Position numbers and translations under genes: made by a program
Shown here: positions 1 through 11,295 of the stretch, in pieces
Layout: each line of letters starts with the position of its first letter
Position numbering within the stretch: the first letter of the stretch is position 1
DNA from: Pseudomonas sp. KU26590
Lineage (GTDB): Bacteria; Pseudomonadota; Gammaproteobacteria; Pseudomonadales; Pseudomonadaceae
Direction of reading: 5' to 3'
Assembly (NCBI RefSeq): GCF_026153515.1
Contig: NZ_CP110644.1
Coordinates: 1,207,501 to 1,271,500, forward strand
Length of the DNA stretch: 64,000 nucleotides
The notes under the pieces: model-generated
Seen by the model: the letters and a program-made list of their open reading frames with translations, nothing else
What the model was told of the DNA's origin: nothing
Databases searched by the model: none

Positions 1-48
1 CCCCTGATAAGGGTGAGGTCGGCAGTTCGAATCTGCCCAGACCCACCA
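1..48 (+). tRNA. tRNA-Ile (GAT), 3' part only
   Basis: The window opens inside the anticodon arm (CCCCTGATAAGGGT), followed by a complete T arm and an encoded CCA end. This is the usual tRNA-Ile of the 16S-23S spacer; the 5' half and the 16S gene lie outside the window. Confidence 0.93.
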
Positions 49-82
49 ATTTTTGTGTGGGAAACGCCTGTAGAACACCTAC

Positions 83-158
83 GGGGCCATAGCTCAGCTG
101 GGAGAGCGCCTGCCTTGCACGCAGGAGGTCAACGGTTCGATCCCGTTTGGCTCCACCA
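83..158 (+). tRNA. tRNA-Ala (TGC)
   Basis: A 76-nt cloverleaf with acceptor stem GGGGCCA/TGGCTCC (one G-U pair), anticodon TGC in CTTGCACG, and an encoded CCA. It is the second tRNA of the rRNA spacer, 34 nt after tRNA-Ile. Confidence 0.97.
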
Positions 159-239
159 CTTACCGCTGTTTCGTTGTTAGAGTTTAGAAATGAGCATTCC
201 GTGCTGGCACGGTGAATGTTGATTTCTAGTCTTTGATTA

Positions 240-262
240 GATCGTTCTTTAAAAATTTGGGT
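240..262 (+). promoter_or_regulatory. boxA-like antitermination site in rRNA spacer
   Basis: The stretch GTTCTTTAAAAATTTG resembles the boxA element (consensus TGCTCTTTAACA) bound by NusB/S10 in rRNA operons. It lies where expected, between the spacer tRNAs and 23S. Confidence 0.6.
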
Positions 263-370
263 ATGTGATTGAAATATAGACTGGGCACCTCTTTCACTGG
301 TGTGTGTCCAGGCTAAGGTAAAGTTTGTGAAATGCAAACTTTCGGCGAATGTCGTCTTCACAGTATAACC

Positions 371-389
371 AGATTGCTTGGGGTTATAT

Positions 390-393
<4 letters not shown>
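371..393 (+). other. 5' arm of the 23S processing stem
   Basis: This 23-nt arm is almost perfectly complementary to 3275-3298 downstream of 23S. In bacterial rRNA operons such paired flanks form the RNase III substrate that releases pre-23S. A further complementary pair lies outside it (about 333-362 with 3325-3354), lengthening the stem. Confidence 0.8.
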
Positions 394-3280
<2,887 letters not shown>

Positions 3281-3425
3281 ATAACACCCAAGCAATCTGC
3301 AGAAAGATGGCAGGTTGCGGTGTGTGAAGACGCATGAAGACGAAAGTTTGCGAACACACAGGCTGTACCTTGATCACATACCCGATTTGCTGAAGCGTTC
3401 GAGAGAACGAGTCAGCACCCGAATT

Positions 3426-3541
3426 TCTTGACGACCATAGAGCGTTGGAACCACCTGATCCCATCCCGAACTCAGCAGTGAAACGATGCATCGCCGATGG
3501 TAGTGTGGGGTTTCCCCATGTGAGAGTAGGTCATCGTCAAG
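3426..3541 (+). rRNA. 5S ribosomal RNA
   Basis: This matches the typical Pseudomonas 5S: it starts near CTTGACGACCATAGAGCG, contains CCATCCCGAACTCAG, and ends GGTCATCGTCAAG. The two ends pair to form helix I. It lies about 145 nt after 23S. Confidence 0.97.
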
Positions 3542-3552
3542 ATTAAATTCCG

Positions 3553-3590
3553 AAACCCCATTTGCGAAAGCAGATGGGGTTTTGTTTTTG
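3553..3590 (+). terminator. rRNA operon terminator
   Basis: A hairpin with stem AACCCCAT/ATGGGGTT followed by TTTTGTTTTTG, 12 nt after 5S. Confidence 0.85.
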
Positions 3591-3646
3591 CGCGCAAAAA
3601 AGTTCTCGGCCTCGCCAACCACCAATCGCCGCGAATCAGCGCACAC

Positions 3647-3680
3647 AAAAAAGCCCTGCATCGCTGCAGGGCTTTTTGCT
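3647..3680 (-). terminator. Terminator of the mks operon (bidirectional)
   Basis: Hairpin AAAAGCCCTGCA-TCGC-TGCAGGGCTTTT, with A and T tracts on both sides. It lies 15 nt past the mksB stop on the minus strand and also faces the convergent rRNA operon. Confidence 0.85.
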
Positions 3681-3694
3681 TTCAAGTGGTTTAA

Positions 3695-6529
3695 TTACTC
3701 GCTAAGGGTTTCAACTGCTTGGGCTACGTTCACCGGAGTAGCCTCGTCACGACGTTGAATGTACTTCCAGTCCGCCTCGTCGATATAGATCCCGGCAGGC
3801 CCACTGCCGCCTTCCAGGTCAATAGCCACATGTGCCGACACTTGTGGCTTGACGCTCGCCAGAATCGGTACAAAGCCCAGCTGCAAGCTTGTTTCCAGCA
3901 GCGCGGCCTGATTCCTTTCATCGATGTCAGCGGCTTCGTCGAGGTAGTAGGGCAGACGAATCCGTCCGGCCTGCTCGCGATCCATCAGGTGCAGCAAGAG
4001 ATACATGTTGGTCAGGGCCTTGATGGTCATGGTCGTCCCGTTGGACGCCGCCCCATCGATGTCGGTGTGGATAACCGGCTGGCTGTTGACCTTGGTGATC
4101 TCGAACGCGAGTTCGAACAAGTCCTTCAAGCCGAGCTGGTTGTGGTTAGCCGCAACCAGGCGGGCCAGATACTCCTTGGCATCCTCGTTCTTGTTGTCTT
4201 GCTCGGCGCTCTGGCTCAGATCAAACACCGACAGTGTCTCGCCTTCTTCGTACTGACCGGCGCTGTGGATGATCTGGTCGATGTGCTTGAGCGCTTCCTT
4301 GTTCGGCGCGAGCACAATGCGGAAGCTCTCCAGGTTGGAAACCTGCCGGCGGTTGATCTCACGGTTAAATAACGCCAGTTGATGCTCAAGGCTGTCGTAG
4401 TCGCTGCGGATGTTACGCAGCGTTCGAGCGATGTCGGTCACAGCAGCACGGCGTGCCTTGCCCAAGGTAAGCGCTTCATCCGTGCGATGAGCGTAAGCGT
4501 TGATCAGCAATTGCAGACGCCGCTCCATGTCGTCTTCGCTGTCGAACTTCGCCACGCCTTTCAAGCGAACCTGCGCGTACAGCGCTTCGATCTGACCATC
4601 GCAGCGCAAGAGGCCCTGCGAGCTGTCCTGATAATCATTGAGCAGCGGCAGCAAGTTTTCCAGCGAGTCATCAACCGGCTCCATGAACGGCGTACCAAAG
4701 GGTAGATCGGTCGGGAGCAATTGGCGACGACGCAGTGCGTCATCCAGCGTGCGTTGCTTGGATTCAAGATCGCCGATCTGACGACCGACCAGCTGCAGCT
4801 TGGCTGACAGCTGTTGAACGCGCTCGGTGAATGCATCACTGGAGCGTTTTAGCTCATCCTGGGCCGCTTCCATCTGGGCCAACTGCTCAAGCTTCTCGCC
4901 CTCTTCGGCGCTCAATGTCTGAGCGCGACGGAAGTCTTCGAGCGCTTTCTGCGCATCCAGCACCTGCTGGTACAGTGCTTCAGTCTGGGTTTTACTCGCC
5001 GCACGGTCCGCTGCTACGGCTTGTTGAGTCTTCAGTTGCTTGAGCTCCTTCTCCAGGCGCTCTTTCTGATCGCGCAGCGCGGCGCGATCGGCCAGCGCTT
5101 GCAGCGCAGGGGGCTCGATGTTCGACAGATTGACAGTCAGGCCGGGGACTTCGAAACGTTCGCCCTTGAACCCATCGAGAATCGCTTCGAGGGATTTGAC
5201 CCACGCATCGCCATCATCCAGCGCGATACCTTGGTCGCCCAACGGCAAGCTGAACAGCGCGCTGTTAAACAAGCGCATCAGACGCTCTACATCAGGCTGC
5301 GAGAATTCTTCGCGCAGGCGGGCATAGCTATTGTTGTCCGCATGATCGAGCTGTTGCTTCACTGACTTCAGACGTTTTTCCAGATCACGCAGGCGCTCAT
5401 CCAGATCCTCGGCGCTGAATTGGCGCGACTGTGCGAGAGCACCGGCCAGTTCATCGTGGGCGTCTTTTGCAGCCAGTAACTGTTGTTCAAGAACTTTAAC
5501 GTCGTTGACCAGCGCAAACCGGTTCTTCAGTACTGCCAGTTCGCCAATCCAGCGCTGGATGTTGCTGATCTCACGCTCCAGTCGCATCAGCTCTTGAGTG
5601 CCGCCACGCTGATCGTTCTGCAGCGAATCTTGCTCGTTACGGTAGTGCTCGCTCTGAATGACCAGCTCTTCTTTGCGCGCATTGGAGTAGTCCTGCCATG
5701 TGCCCAGCAACGAGTCGAGCAATGGCGAGAGCCGATGCAGCTTGCCGCGCAGGATGTCGCGCTGTCTGACGCCATTGGCCAACGCTTCGACCAATGGGCC
5801 GGCGAGGACCAGAGCGTTGTAGTCCTGCTCCATCCTTCGTACGTCGCGGAACGCTTCTTCGCACGCCGCTATGTAATCGACGCTGCCGGAGCGCAGGCTG
5901 TGCTCAAAGGCGTCGAGAAACAGCTGCTTCAATTTGGCCGCGGTGATCTCGCGCATGTGCAGCAAGTTGATGAAGAGTGCGCGGAAGGTCTTCAGGCTCT
6001 GTTCACTGGTCGAGCGCAAGGGAATCAGCGTCAGGTCCAGGGGGATCGACGTATGGCCACCGACCAGCAAACGACGCAGTTCATCGGGCTTCAGCTCATA
6101 AGCTTTCAGGCCCTGGCTTTCCAGATTGGCAAACAGCTCCTTCTGGCGCAGGCAGGTGTCGTTCTTCTGGTAATGAGCCAGGTCCAGCTTGCCGGCGTAC
6201 GCGAAAAACTGGTGACCGAAACCGCCGCCCGGGCCTCGACCGACCACGCCGATCACATGAGGACCGTGGGGCAGGGATACTTCGACGAGGATGTAGCTGG
6301 TGTCGGAAGCGAAATAGAAGCGGCGCGATTGATCAAGGCTGTATTTGCCGAAGCTCATGTCCGACATGCGCGCCAGAATCGGGAACTGCAAAGCGTTGAT
6401 CGACGCACTCTTGCCCAGGTTGTTCGCGCCGTAGACCGACAGCGGATGCTCCAAGGGAAACAACCCAAGGCTGTAACCGGCGGTGTTCAGCAGCGCGAAG
6501 CGGCGTATTCCGTAGCGTTCCTGGCTCAT
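3695..6529 (-). CDS. mksB: Condensin MksB, SMC-like ATPase
   Basis: SMC-like subunit of the MksBEF condensin, which compacts DNA and helps chromosome segregation. The 944-residue protein has an N-terminal Walker A (GANNLGKS, residues 35-42), a long charged coiled-coil middle (about 260-780), and a C-terminal Walker B (YYLDEA, about 861-866). This is the MukB/Mks layout but much shorter than MukB, as is usual for MksB. The start overlaps the mksE stop by four bases, so the last two genes are translationally coupled. Names follow the MksBEF system described in P. aeruginosa. No TOPRIM nuclease (MksG/JetD) lies next to it, so this is not a complete Wadjet-type set. Confidence 0.9.
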   Translation of the reverse strand: MSQERYGIRRFALLNTAGYSLGLFPLEHPLSVYGANNLGKSASINALQFPILARMSDMSFGKYSLDQSRRFYFASDTSYILVEVSLPHGPHVIGVVGRGPGGGFGHQFFAYAGKLDLAHYQKNDTCLRQKELFANLESQGLKAYELKPDELRRLLVGGHTSIPLDLTLIPLRSTSEQSLKTFRALFINLLHMREITAAKLKQLFLDAFEHSLRSGSVDYIAACEEAFRDVRRMEQDYNALVLAGPLVEALANGVRQRDILRGKLHRLSPLLDSLLGTWQDYSNARKEELVIQSEHYRNEQDSLQNDQRGGTQELMRLEREISNIQRWIGELAVLKNRFALVNDVKVLEQQLLAAKDAHDELAGALAQSRQFSAEDLDERLRDLEKRLKSVKQQLDHADNNSYARLREEFSQPDVERLMRLFNSALFSLPLGDQGIALDDGDAWVKSLEAILDGFKGERFEVPGLTVNLSNIEPPALQALADRAALRDQKERLEKELKQLKTQQAVAADRAASKTQTEALYQQVLDAQKALEDFRRAQTLSAEEGEKLEQLAQMEAAQDELKRSSDAFTERVQQLSAKLQLVGRQIGDLESKQRTLDDALRRRQLLPTDLPFGTPFMEPVDDSLENLLPLLNDYQDSSQGLLRCDGQIEALYAQVRLKGVAKFDSEDDMERRLQLLINAYAHRTDEALTLGKARRAAVTDIARTLRNIRSDYDSLEHQLALFNREINRRQVSNLESFRIVLAPNKEALKHIDQIIHSAGQYEEGETLSVFDLSQSAEQDNKNEDAKEYLARLVAANHNQLGLKDLFELAFEITKVNSQPVIHTDIDGAASNGTTMTIKALTNMYLLLHLMDREQAGRIRLPYYLDEAADIDERNQAALLETSLQLGFVPILASVKPQVSAHVAIDLEGGSGPAGIYIDEADWKYIQRRDEATPVNVAQAVETLSE

Positions 6530-7233
6530 GCGTCATGCTCCTGTTCTTCAGCGATCGCCCGGGCTAGCGCTTGCTCTTCGGTTTCTGCTGATTCATCGAA
6601 TTCGGTGAGGTCCAGCGGGTCGTCCGTTTCCAGCAGTCGCTCATCGCTGTCTTCGTCAATCAGTACCGGGGCCGGCAACGGCAGGGCGCTGTGCAGGCTG
6701 GCCGCCAGATCACGGTCTTGCTGTACCGAGAGGCAGACGTCGAGGAAGCGATGCATCGGCGGCAGGAAGCGGTAGATGCCGACTTCTTCGGCGGCGAATC
6801 CCAGCTGGGTCATGCGGCGCATGATTTTTTCTTCGAGCTCTTCCTGGGTCTGGACTTCAGCCTGCAGGAACAGATCGCGGTACTTTTCCAACAGCGAGGG
6901 CAGCTCGTCACGGCCCAGGCTGCCGCCGTCGAGCACGGCGACCGGGTCGCGGCCCTGGTCGGCCAGGTGCTCGACGAGGATGAATGTGAACAGGGCCAGA
7001 CGTTGCGCGGTCTTGTTGACCTGCGCGGCCGCCAGATCAGGCACGAAGTAGTAGAAACCACGGGTGTCGCAGACCAGTTCGAACCCCAACGCTTTGAACA
7101 GACCGCGGTACTGATCCTGAAGATTGGAAAGCTGTGCGTACAGCTCGGGGTCGCGGCGGCTGACGTGGTAGCCCTTGAACAGCTCGCGGAAGATCGGCGC
7201 CAGCTGGGTCATTTCGGATAGATCAAGATGCAT
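6526..7233 (-). CDS. mksE: Condensin subunit MksE
   Basis: A 235-residue accessory subunit of the Mks condensin, analogous to MukE, expected to bind the kleisin MksF and modulate MksB. No enzymatic motif is visible. The C-terminal 40 residues are strongly acidic. The start lies inside the end of mksF (11-base overlap) and the stop overlaps mksB, so the three subunits are made from one message. The identification rests mainly on position and size in the mksF-E-B order. Confidence 0.88.
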   Translation of the reverse strand: MHLDLSEMTQLAPIFRELFKGYHVSRRDPELYAQLSNLQDQYRGLFKALGFELVCDTRGFYYFVPDLAAAQVNKTAQRLALFTFILVEHLADQGRDPVAVLDGGSLGRDELPSLLEKYRDLFLQAEVQTQEELEEKIMRRMTQLGFAAEEVGIYRFLPPMHRFLDVCLSVQQDRDLAASLHSALPLPAPVLIDEDSDERLLETDDPLDLTEFDESAETEEQALARAIAEEQEHDA

Positions 7234-8545
7234 GGGCGGTGCCCTCGGAATTCTCTGGGGTGGCGTCTTTGCTCGAGAGCAGGGCGAAGGAGCGCAGGCT
7301 GACGCGGTGCTCCTGGGTCAGGTATTCGCGGCGCTCAAGGCGCTCGCGCTTGAAGCGTTTGTCCCGCGACAGGCGCGAAAACCAGTACAGCAATTCGTCG
7401 GTCGCGCCGGTGGGCTCTTGCTCCAGCAGCCAGACCATCAGATCTGGCATCGGCAGGGCGTCTTCGCAGCGCTCGACCATTTCCCTGACCGTACGCGGTG
7501 CGCGCGGCGGCTCGCCCTTGCGGGTGACATTGGCCTTGGGAAAGCGCGCCGGTTTCGGCTCGAAGCGCGCCAGCGCATAGACATACGCTTCAACCTGATT
7601 GGCACTGCCTAGGAATGTGCTCTGCGGACGGGTGAACATCGGCATCGCCGCTTGCGGCACGGCATCGAGGCCCCGTCGACGAATCGCCGACAGCGCCAGG
7701 GCAGCGCCACGAGTCACGGCGTTGTGGCGACGCGCTTCTTCACGCAGCGGCAGCAGCAACTCGCGCGCATGACGCAAGGTCAGCTGCGCGCTGGTCTGCA
7801 TTTCAAGGATGCGCGCGTGGGTGCGCAGGAGCATGTCGTCGTCAACGAGGTGGCCGAGACGCTGCTGGTCCGTCAGCATGCGCAGCAGCACGTTCTCTAC
7901 CTTGCGCACGCCCTGTTCGAAGGCGCCATCGGCGTTCACCAGCTGGATCATCGGCTCGACGTATTCATCCCAGGTCGCCAGCACTTCCGCGTATCGCTGA
8001 CGCAGGGGAATCTGCCGGTCACTGGTCTTGGCGCGTTCGGCCACGGCCACCAGCGCCTGCTCGTCGTTGGCGAGCTTTTTCAGTACATCCCGCACGCGCA
8101 TGTCCAGCAAGCGCAGCTGCCGAGCGAGGTCATTGGCGTCGCGGGCGTCAAAGGCTTCCTGTATGTAGCCGGCCAGCCGTTCGAGGTGGCGAAGGTACGC
8201 TTCGATTTCAAGGCACAGCCCCAGACGATGCTCGCGACGCAGGTACGACAGGAAATCGTGGATCTGCGCGTTCAGCTCGAAACGGTTCGGGCTTTTCGCC
8301 ACCGGGACCAGTATGTCGAGCCGAATCCAGACGTCCAGCAGAGTGGTGATGTCCTGGGGCGTGCTCTCCAGTTGCTGGGCCGCCAGTTGCAATCGCAGTT
8401 CGCTCAGGCTCAAAGTGCCCTGGTCGAAGTGCTCGCAGAGTGGCTCGAGAAGCGCCCAGTGTTCGGCAAGGGCGCGCAGGACGCGCTTAGGTTCGATCAT
8501 CGGATGGTCGCTGACTGGCAAATAAAAGCGGCGATTGTACTGCAT
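7223..8545 (-). CDS. mksF: Condensin kleisin MksF
   Basis: First gene of the mks operon, 440 residues. MksF is the kleisin that bridges the MksB heads, by analogy with MukF. The protein is mainly helical and Arg/Leu rich, without an ATPase motif. It starts at ATG 8545; a second ATG 45 nt downstream is possible, since neither has a clear Shine-Dalgarno. It is divergent from the TonB-like gene, leaving about 100 bp for both promoters. Confidence 0.87.
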   Translation of the reverse strand: MQYNRRFYLPVSDHPMIEPKRVLRALAEHWALLEPLCEHFDQGTLSLSELRLQLAAQQLESTPQDITTLLDVWIRLDILVPVAKSPNRFELNAQIHDFLSYLRREHRLGLCLEIEAYLRHLERLAGYIQEAFDARDANDLARQLRLLDMRVRDVLKKLANDEQALVAVAERAKTSDRQIPLRQRYAEVLATWDEYVEPMIQLVNADGAFEQGVRKVENVLLRMLTDQQRLGHLVDDDMLLRTHARILEMQTSAQLTLRHARELLLPLREEARRHNAVTRGAALALSAIRRRGLDAVPQAAMPMFTRPQSTFLGSANQVEAYVYALARFEPKPARFPKANVTRKGEPPRAPRTVREMVERCEDALPMPDLMVWLLEQEPTGATDELLYWFSRLSRDKRFKRERLERREYLTQEHRVSLRSFALLSSKDATPENSEGTAHAS

Positions 8546-8644
8546 CGCCGGGCTCGTTTTTCACCCTCAGTCGATCAACAGCGGCGGGAAACGGTGAAGG
8601 CCTGTAGAATCTTTCGCCTGACTTTATCCACAGGTAGCTGACCT

Positions 8645-9451
8645 TTGCTCAACGAGCCTCGTCGTCGCGCTTATCTGACCGCCATGCAGGTGGTCAGCTG
8701 GCTGCCGCGCACTGAATTGCCTTTTGCCGCGCCGTCGCGTCCCGAGTTGCTTGCGCCGATGCCGCAGATTGTAGATGCGCCCGCGCCGGTTATTCAGGCG
8801 GATACCCCTCACGCGCCGGAGCGCGATTCGCCCGCCGTCGCGCCGACGCCCGCTGCGCGTATAGTCGAGCGGCCGAAGATCGATATACCTCGTCCATCCA
8901 GCGCGCCCAAGCCAAAGCCTGTGCAGCAAGACGAGGCTGCACCGGCCGTGGTGAAAGCGCCTGTCGCGCCGCCGCCGCGGTTTGCCCTGCAACTGCTGCG
9001 CGCCGGGAGTTGCCTGCTGCTGGTGGAACTGGTGACCGGCGAGCCGTTTCAGAGCCGCGACCCTTCCTATCTGTTGCTCAAAGACATGCTGCGTGCCGCT
9101 GGCCTGCCGGACAGCCCGCAGATCATCGGCGAGCCCGTGCGCTGGCCGCTGCTGGTGCGCGGGAAAATGGATCAAGGGCCCGAAGCGGCACGGGATTTCG
9201 TCCAGGGTTTTCTGTACGCACGCGTCGAAGAACAACCCTGCACCTGCCTGTGGCTGATCGGACTCCCGGCGCTGCGTTTTGCGGCTGAAACGGACGCCGA
9301 ATCCTACAATCTTGAACTTCAGGTTGATGGCCTGGGGTTAGCCTGGGCGCTGCCGGGTCTGGAACTGTTGATGGACGAGCCGCAGCGAAAGGCCGAAGTG
9401 TGGCGCTCCATGCGTCAGTTGATGGGCCGTTGGAAGACCGTAGATGAATGA
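8645..9451 (+). CDS. Pro/Ala-rich TonB-like protein of unknown function
   Basis: 268 residues, starting at TTG 8645. Residues about 40-110 form a Pro/Ala/Lys-rich linker typical of TonB-like or other extended proteins. The C-terminal 150 residues look globular (Leu-rich, with Cys about 120) but match no family I recognise. Homologues at this position next to rimI in Pseudomonas are usually named energy transducer TonB or hypothetical. No N-terminal membrane helix is evident, which argues against a true TonB. The stop overlaps rimI by 8 bases. Confidence 0.7.
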   Translation: MLNEPRRRAYLTAMQVVSWLPRTELPFAAPSRPELLAPMPQIVDAPAPVIQADTPHAPERDSPAVAPTPAARIVERPKIDIPRPSSAPKPKPVQQDEAAPAVVKAPVAPPPRFALQLLRAGSCLLLVELVTGEPFQSRDPSYLLLKDMLRAAGLPDSPQIIGEPVRWPLLVRGKMDQGPEAARDFVQGFLYARVEEQPCTCLWLIGLPALRFAAETDAESYNLELQVDGLGLAWALPGLELLMDEPQRKAEVWRSMRQLMGRWKTVDE

Positions 9452-9896
9452 CGCAGTAACGTTTCGCCGCATGACCGAAGCTGACCTGGATGCCGTCCTG
9501 AAGATTGAGTACGCCGCATTCAGTCATCCCTGGACGCGAGGCATTTACCTCGATGCGCTGAAGTCATACGAAGTCTGGCTTATGTTCGAAGGCAGTCAGC
9601 AAGTGGGGCACGGGGTGATCAACGTGATCATCGATGAAGCGCACTTGCTCAACATCACCGTTAAACCGGAGAGTCAGGGCCGTGGCTTGGGGCTGGTGCT
9701 GCTGGAACAGTTGATGAAGCGTGCCTACGAGATCAATGGCCGGGAGTGTTTTCTCGAACTGCGAGACAGCAATCGGTCGGCCTACCGTTTATATGAGCGC
9801 TATGGTTTCAACGAAATAGGCCGACGTCGGGATTATTACCCGGCAGTGGGCGGGCGTGAGGATGCGATCGTCATGGCCTGCACGCTGTTCGAATGA
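9444..9896 (+). CDS. rimI: Ribosomal protein S18-alanine N-acetyltransferase RimI
   Basis: A 150-residue GNAT acetyltransferase expected to acetylate the N-terminal Ala of ribosomal protein S18. The acetyl-CoA loop QGRGLG is at about residues 74-79, and the late motif with RDSNRSAYRLYERYGF is typical of RimI. The start ATG lies inside the end of the upstream gene, so the two are coupled. Confidence 0.93.
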   Translation: MNDAVTFRRMTEADLDAVLKIEYAAFSHPWTRGIYLDALKSYEVWLMFEGSQQVGHGVINVIIDEAHLLNITVKPESQGRGLGLVLLEQLMKRAYEINGRECFLELRDSNRSAYRLYERYGFNEIGRRRDYYPAVGGREDAIVMACTLFE

Positions 9897-9908
9897 TCCA
9901 GGGGCCAC

Positions 9909-9936
9909 TGTGGGGCGAACCTGGTTCGCTCCCACA
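9909..9936. repeat. Short inverted repeat between convergent genes
   Basis: TGTGGG-GCGAAC and GTTCGC-CCCACA form a near-perfect hairpin. It resembles a REP element and sits between rimI and the convergent acidic gene, where it may also act as a terminator. Confidence 0.65.
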
Positions 9937-9952
9937 ACACTCAAGCCGCTGA

Positions 9953-10366
9953 TCAGACGCCAGGCTTGCCGTCCAGCGGATCAAGAATGGCCATTTCTTC
10001 TTCATCCAGACCAGCGCCAGCACCGATGTCATCTTCATCGACGACGCTCAGAGCCTGGTCAGCCGGGCCATCTTCGCCGGCTTCACGGGGCGAGCGTGCG
10101 CCATCTTCACGGATCAATGTTTCAGGGCTCATGTCGTCGTCCGTCGGGTTGTGATCTGCGGTGGATGCACCGGTCAGCCCTGCTTCACGTACGCGTTCAT
10201 CAGGGATCAACGTTTCAAGTTCATCCTCAGGAATGACGTCGCCAATGCGCCCGCTCGGCTCATTGTTGTCGTTGAAGTTGAGCTCTTCCATCGATCCCAT
10301 GCGGTCTTCGTTGTCATCGATGGGCTCGGGTTGAGTGGCATCGAATGGACGGCGTGAATCGTTCAT
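9953..10366 (-). CDS. Acidic, low-complexity protein of unknown function
   Basis: 137 residues, very rich in Asp and Glu and probably disordered. It contains repeated short patterns of the type (D)E(x)LETLIPDE and SPETLIRED, and ends in LDPLDGKPGV. Homologues are conserved in Pseudomonas between rimI and the carbonic anhydrase gene, with inconsistent names such as serine kinase/phosphatase or HPr-related protein. I see no kinase, phosphatase or HPr motif. Confidence 0.75.
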   Translation of the reverse strand: MNDSRRPFDATQPEPIDDNEDRMGSMEELNFNDNNEPSGRIGDVIPEDELETLIPDERVREAGLTGASTADHNPTDDDMSPETLIREDGARSPREAGEDGPADQALSVVDEDDIGAGAGLDEEEMAILDPLDGKPGV

Positions 10367-10526
10367 GGCAAATCCTCAATAGTGTCGGTCTTAATGGGTG
10401 GACCGGACGACATGGCGAAGATTCCATCCGCTTCCTGATCGGTCATCGCCGATCGGACGATCGCCCGCGTGACCTGAAGCGCCGAGCCCCAGTCATAGCT
10501 GAGCACCATTTCCGAGGCATCAACGC

Positions 10527-11168
10527 ATGAACGAACTACAAGACTTGATCGACAACAACGAACGTTGGGCTGCCGCTATCAAGGAAGAAGACCCCGAGTT
10601 CTTTGCCAAGCTGGCGCGCCAGCAGACGCCGGAATTCCTATGGATCGGTTGTTCGGACGCCCGTGTCCCCGCCAATGAGATCGTCGGCATGCTGCCGGGG
10701 GATCTGTTCGTGCACCGCAACGTGGCCAACGTCGTGCTGCACACTGACCTTAATTGCCTGTCGGTGATTCAGTACGCCGTCGACGTGCTCAAGGTAAAAC
10801 ACATCCTCGTTACCGGCCACTATGGTTGCGGCGGCGTGCGCGCGTCGATGCAGGATCGCCAGTTTGGTTTGATCGATGGCTGGCTGCGCACCATTCGCGA
10901 CCTGTACTACGAAAACCGTGAGCTGCTGGCCCAGCTGCCGACGGAAGAAGAACAAGTCGACAGGTTGTGCGAGCTGAACGTGATTCAGCAGGTCGCCAAC
11001 GTCGGCCACACCAGCATCGTGCAGAACGCCTGGCACCGTGGGCAGAAGTTGTCTGTCCATGGTTGCATCTATGGCATCAAGGATGGGCGCTGGAAGAGTC
11101 TGAACGCGACCATCAGCGGCCCGGAGCAGTTGCCGCCGCAGTATCGGTTGCGTCCGCAGGGGGAGTGA
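10527..11168 (+). CDS. can: Beta-class carbonic anhydrase
   Basis: A 213-residue cytoplasmic enzyme interconverting CO2 and bicarbonate. The zinc ligands of the beta class are visible: Cys42 and Asp44 in GCSDAR, His98 and Cys101 in GHYGCGG. Length and motifs match bacterial Can. It is divergent from the acidic gene, with 160 bp between them. Confidence 0.95.
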   Translation: MNELQDLIDNNERWAAAIKEEDPEFFAKLARQQTPEFLWIGCSDARVPANEIVGMLPGDLFVHRNVANVVLHTDLNCLSVIQYAVDVLKVKHILVTGHYGCGGVRASMQDRQFGLIDGWLRTIRDLYYENRELLAQLPTEEEQVDRLCELNVIQQVANVGHTSIVQNAWHRGQKLSVHGCIYGIKDGRWKSLNATISGPEQLPPQYRLRPQGE

Positions 11169-11194
11169 TCGGGTAGGGCAAGCGTCCATCAAAT

Positions 11195-11284
11195 TGTAGG
11201 AGCGCGCTTGCCCGCGAATGCATTCTTCCAGATATCACAGTGGTGTCTGGCAAAACGCGTTCGCGGGCAAGCGCGCTCCTACAC
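11195..11284. repeat. Inverted REP pair (BIME-like)
   Basis: Two copies of the Pseudomonas REP core TGTAGGAGCGCGCTTGCCCG face each other across about 40 bp. The element separates the carbonic anhydrase gene from the convergent secreted-protein gene. Confidence 0.9.
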
Positions 11285-11295
11285 AGGCCGAGGCT

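Noticed and set aside
5483..6775. 430-codon frame opposite mksB, and other long antisense frames (for example 39980-41698, 60569-61945).
   Set aside because: They mirror GC-rich coding sequence; the proteins on the other strand have clear family motifs, while these are Gln/Arg/His-rich shadows.
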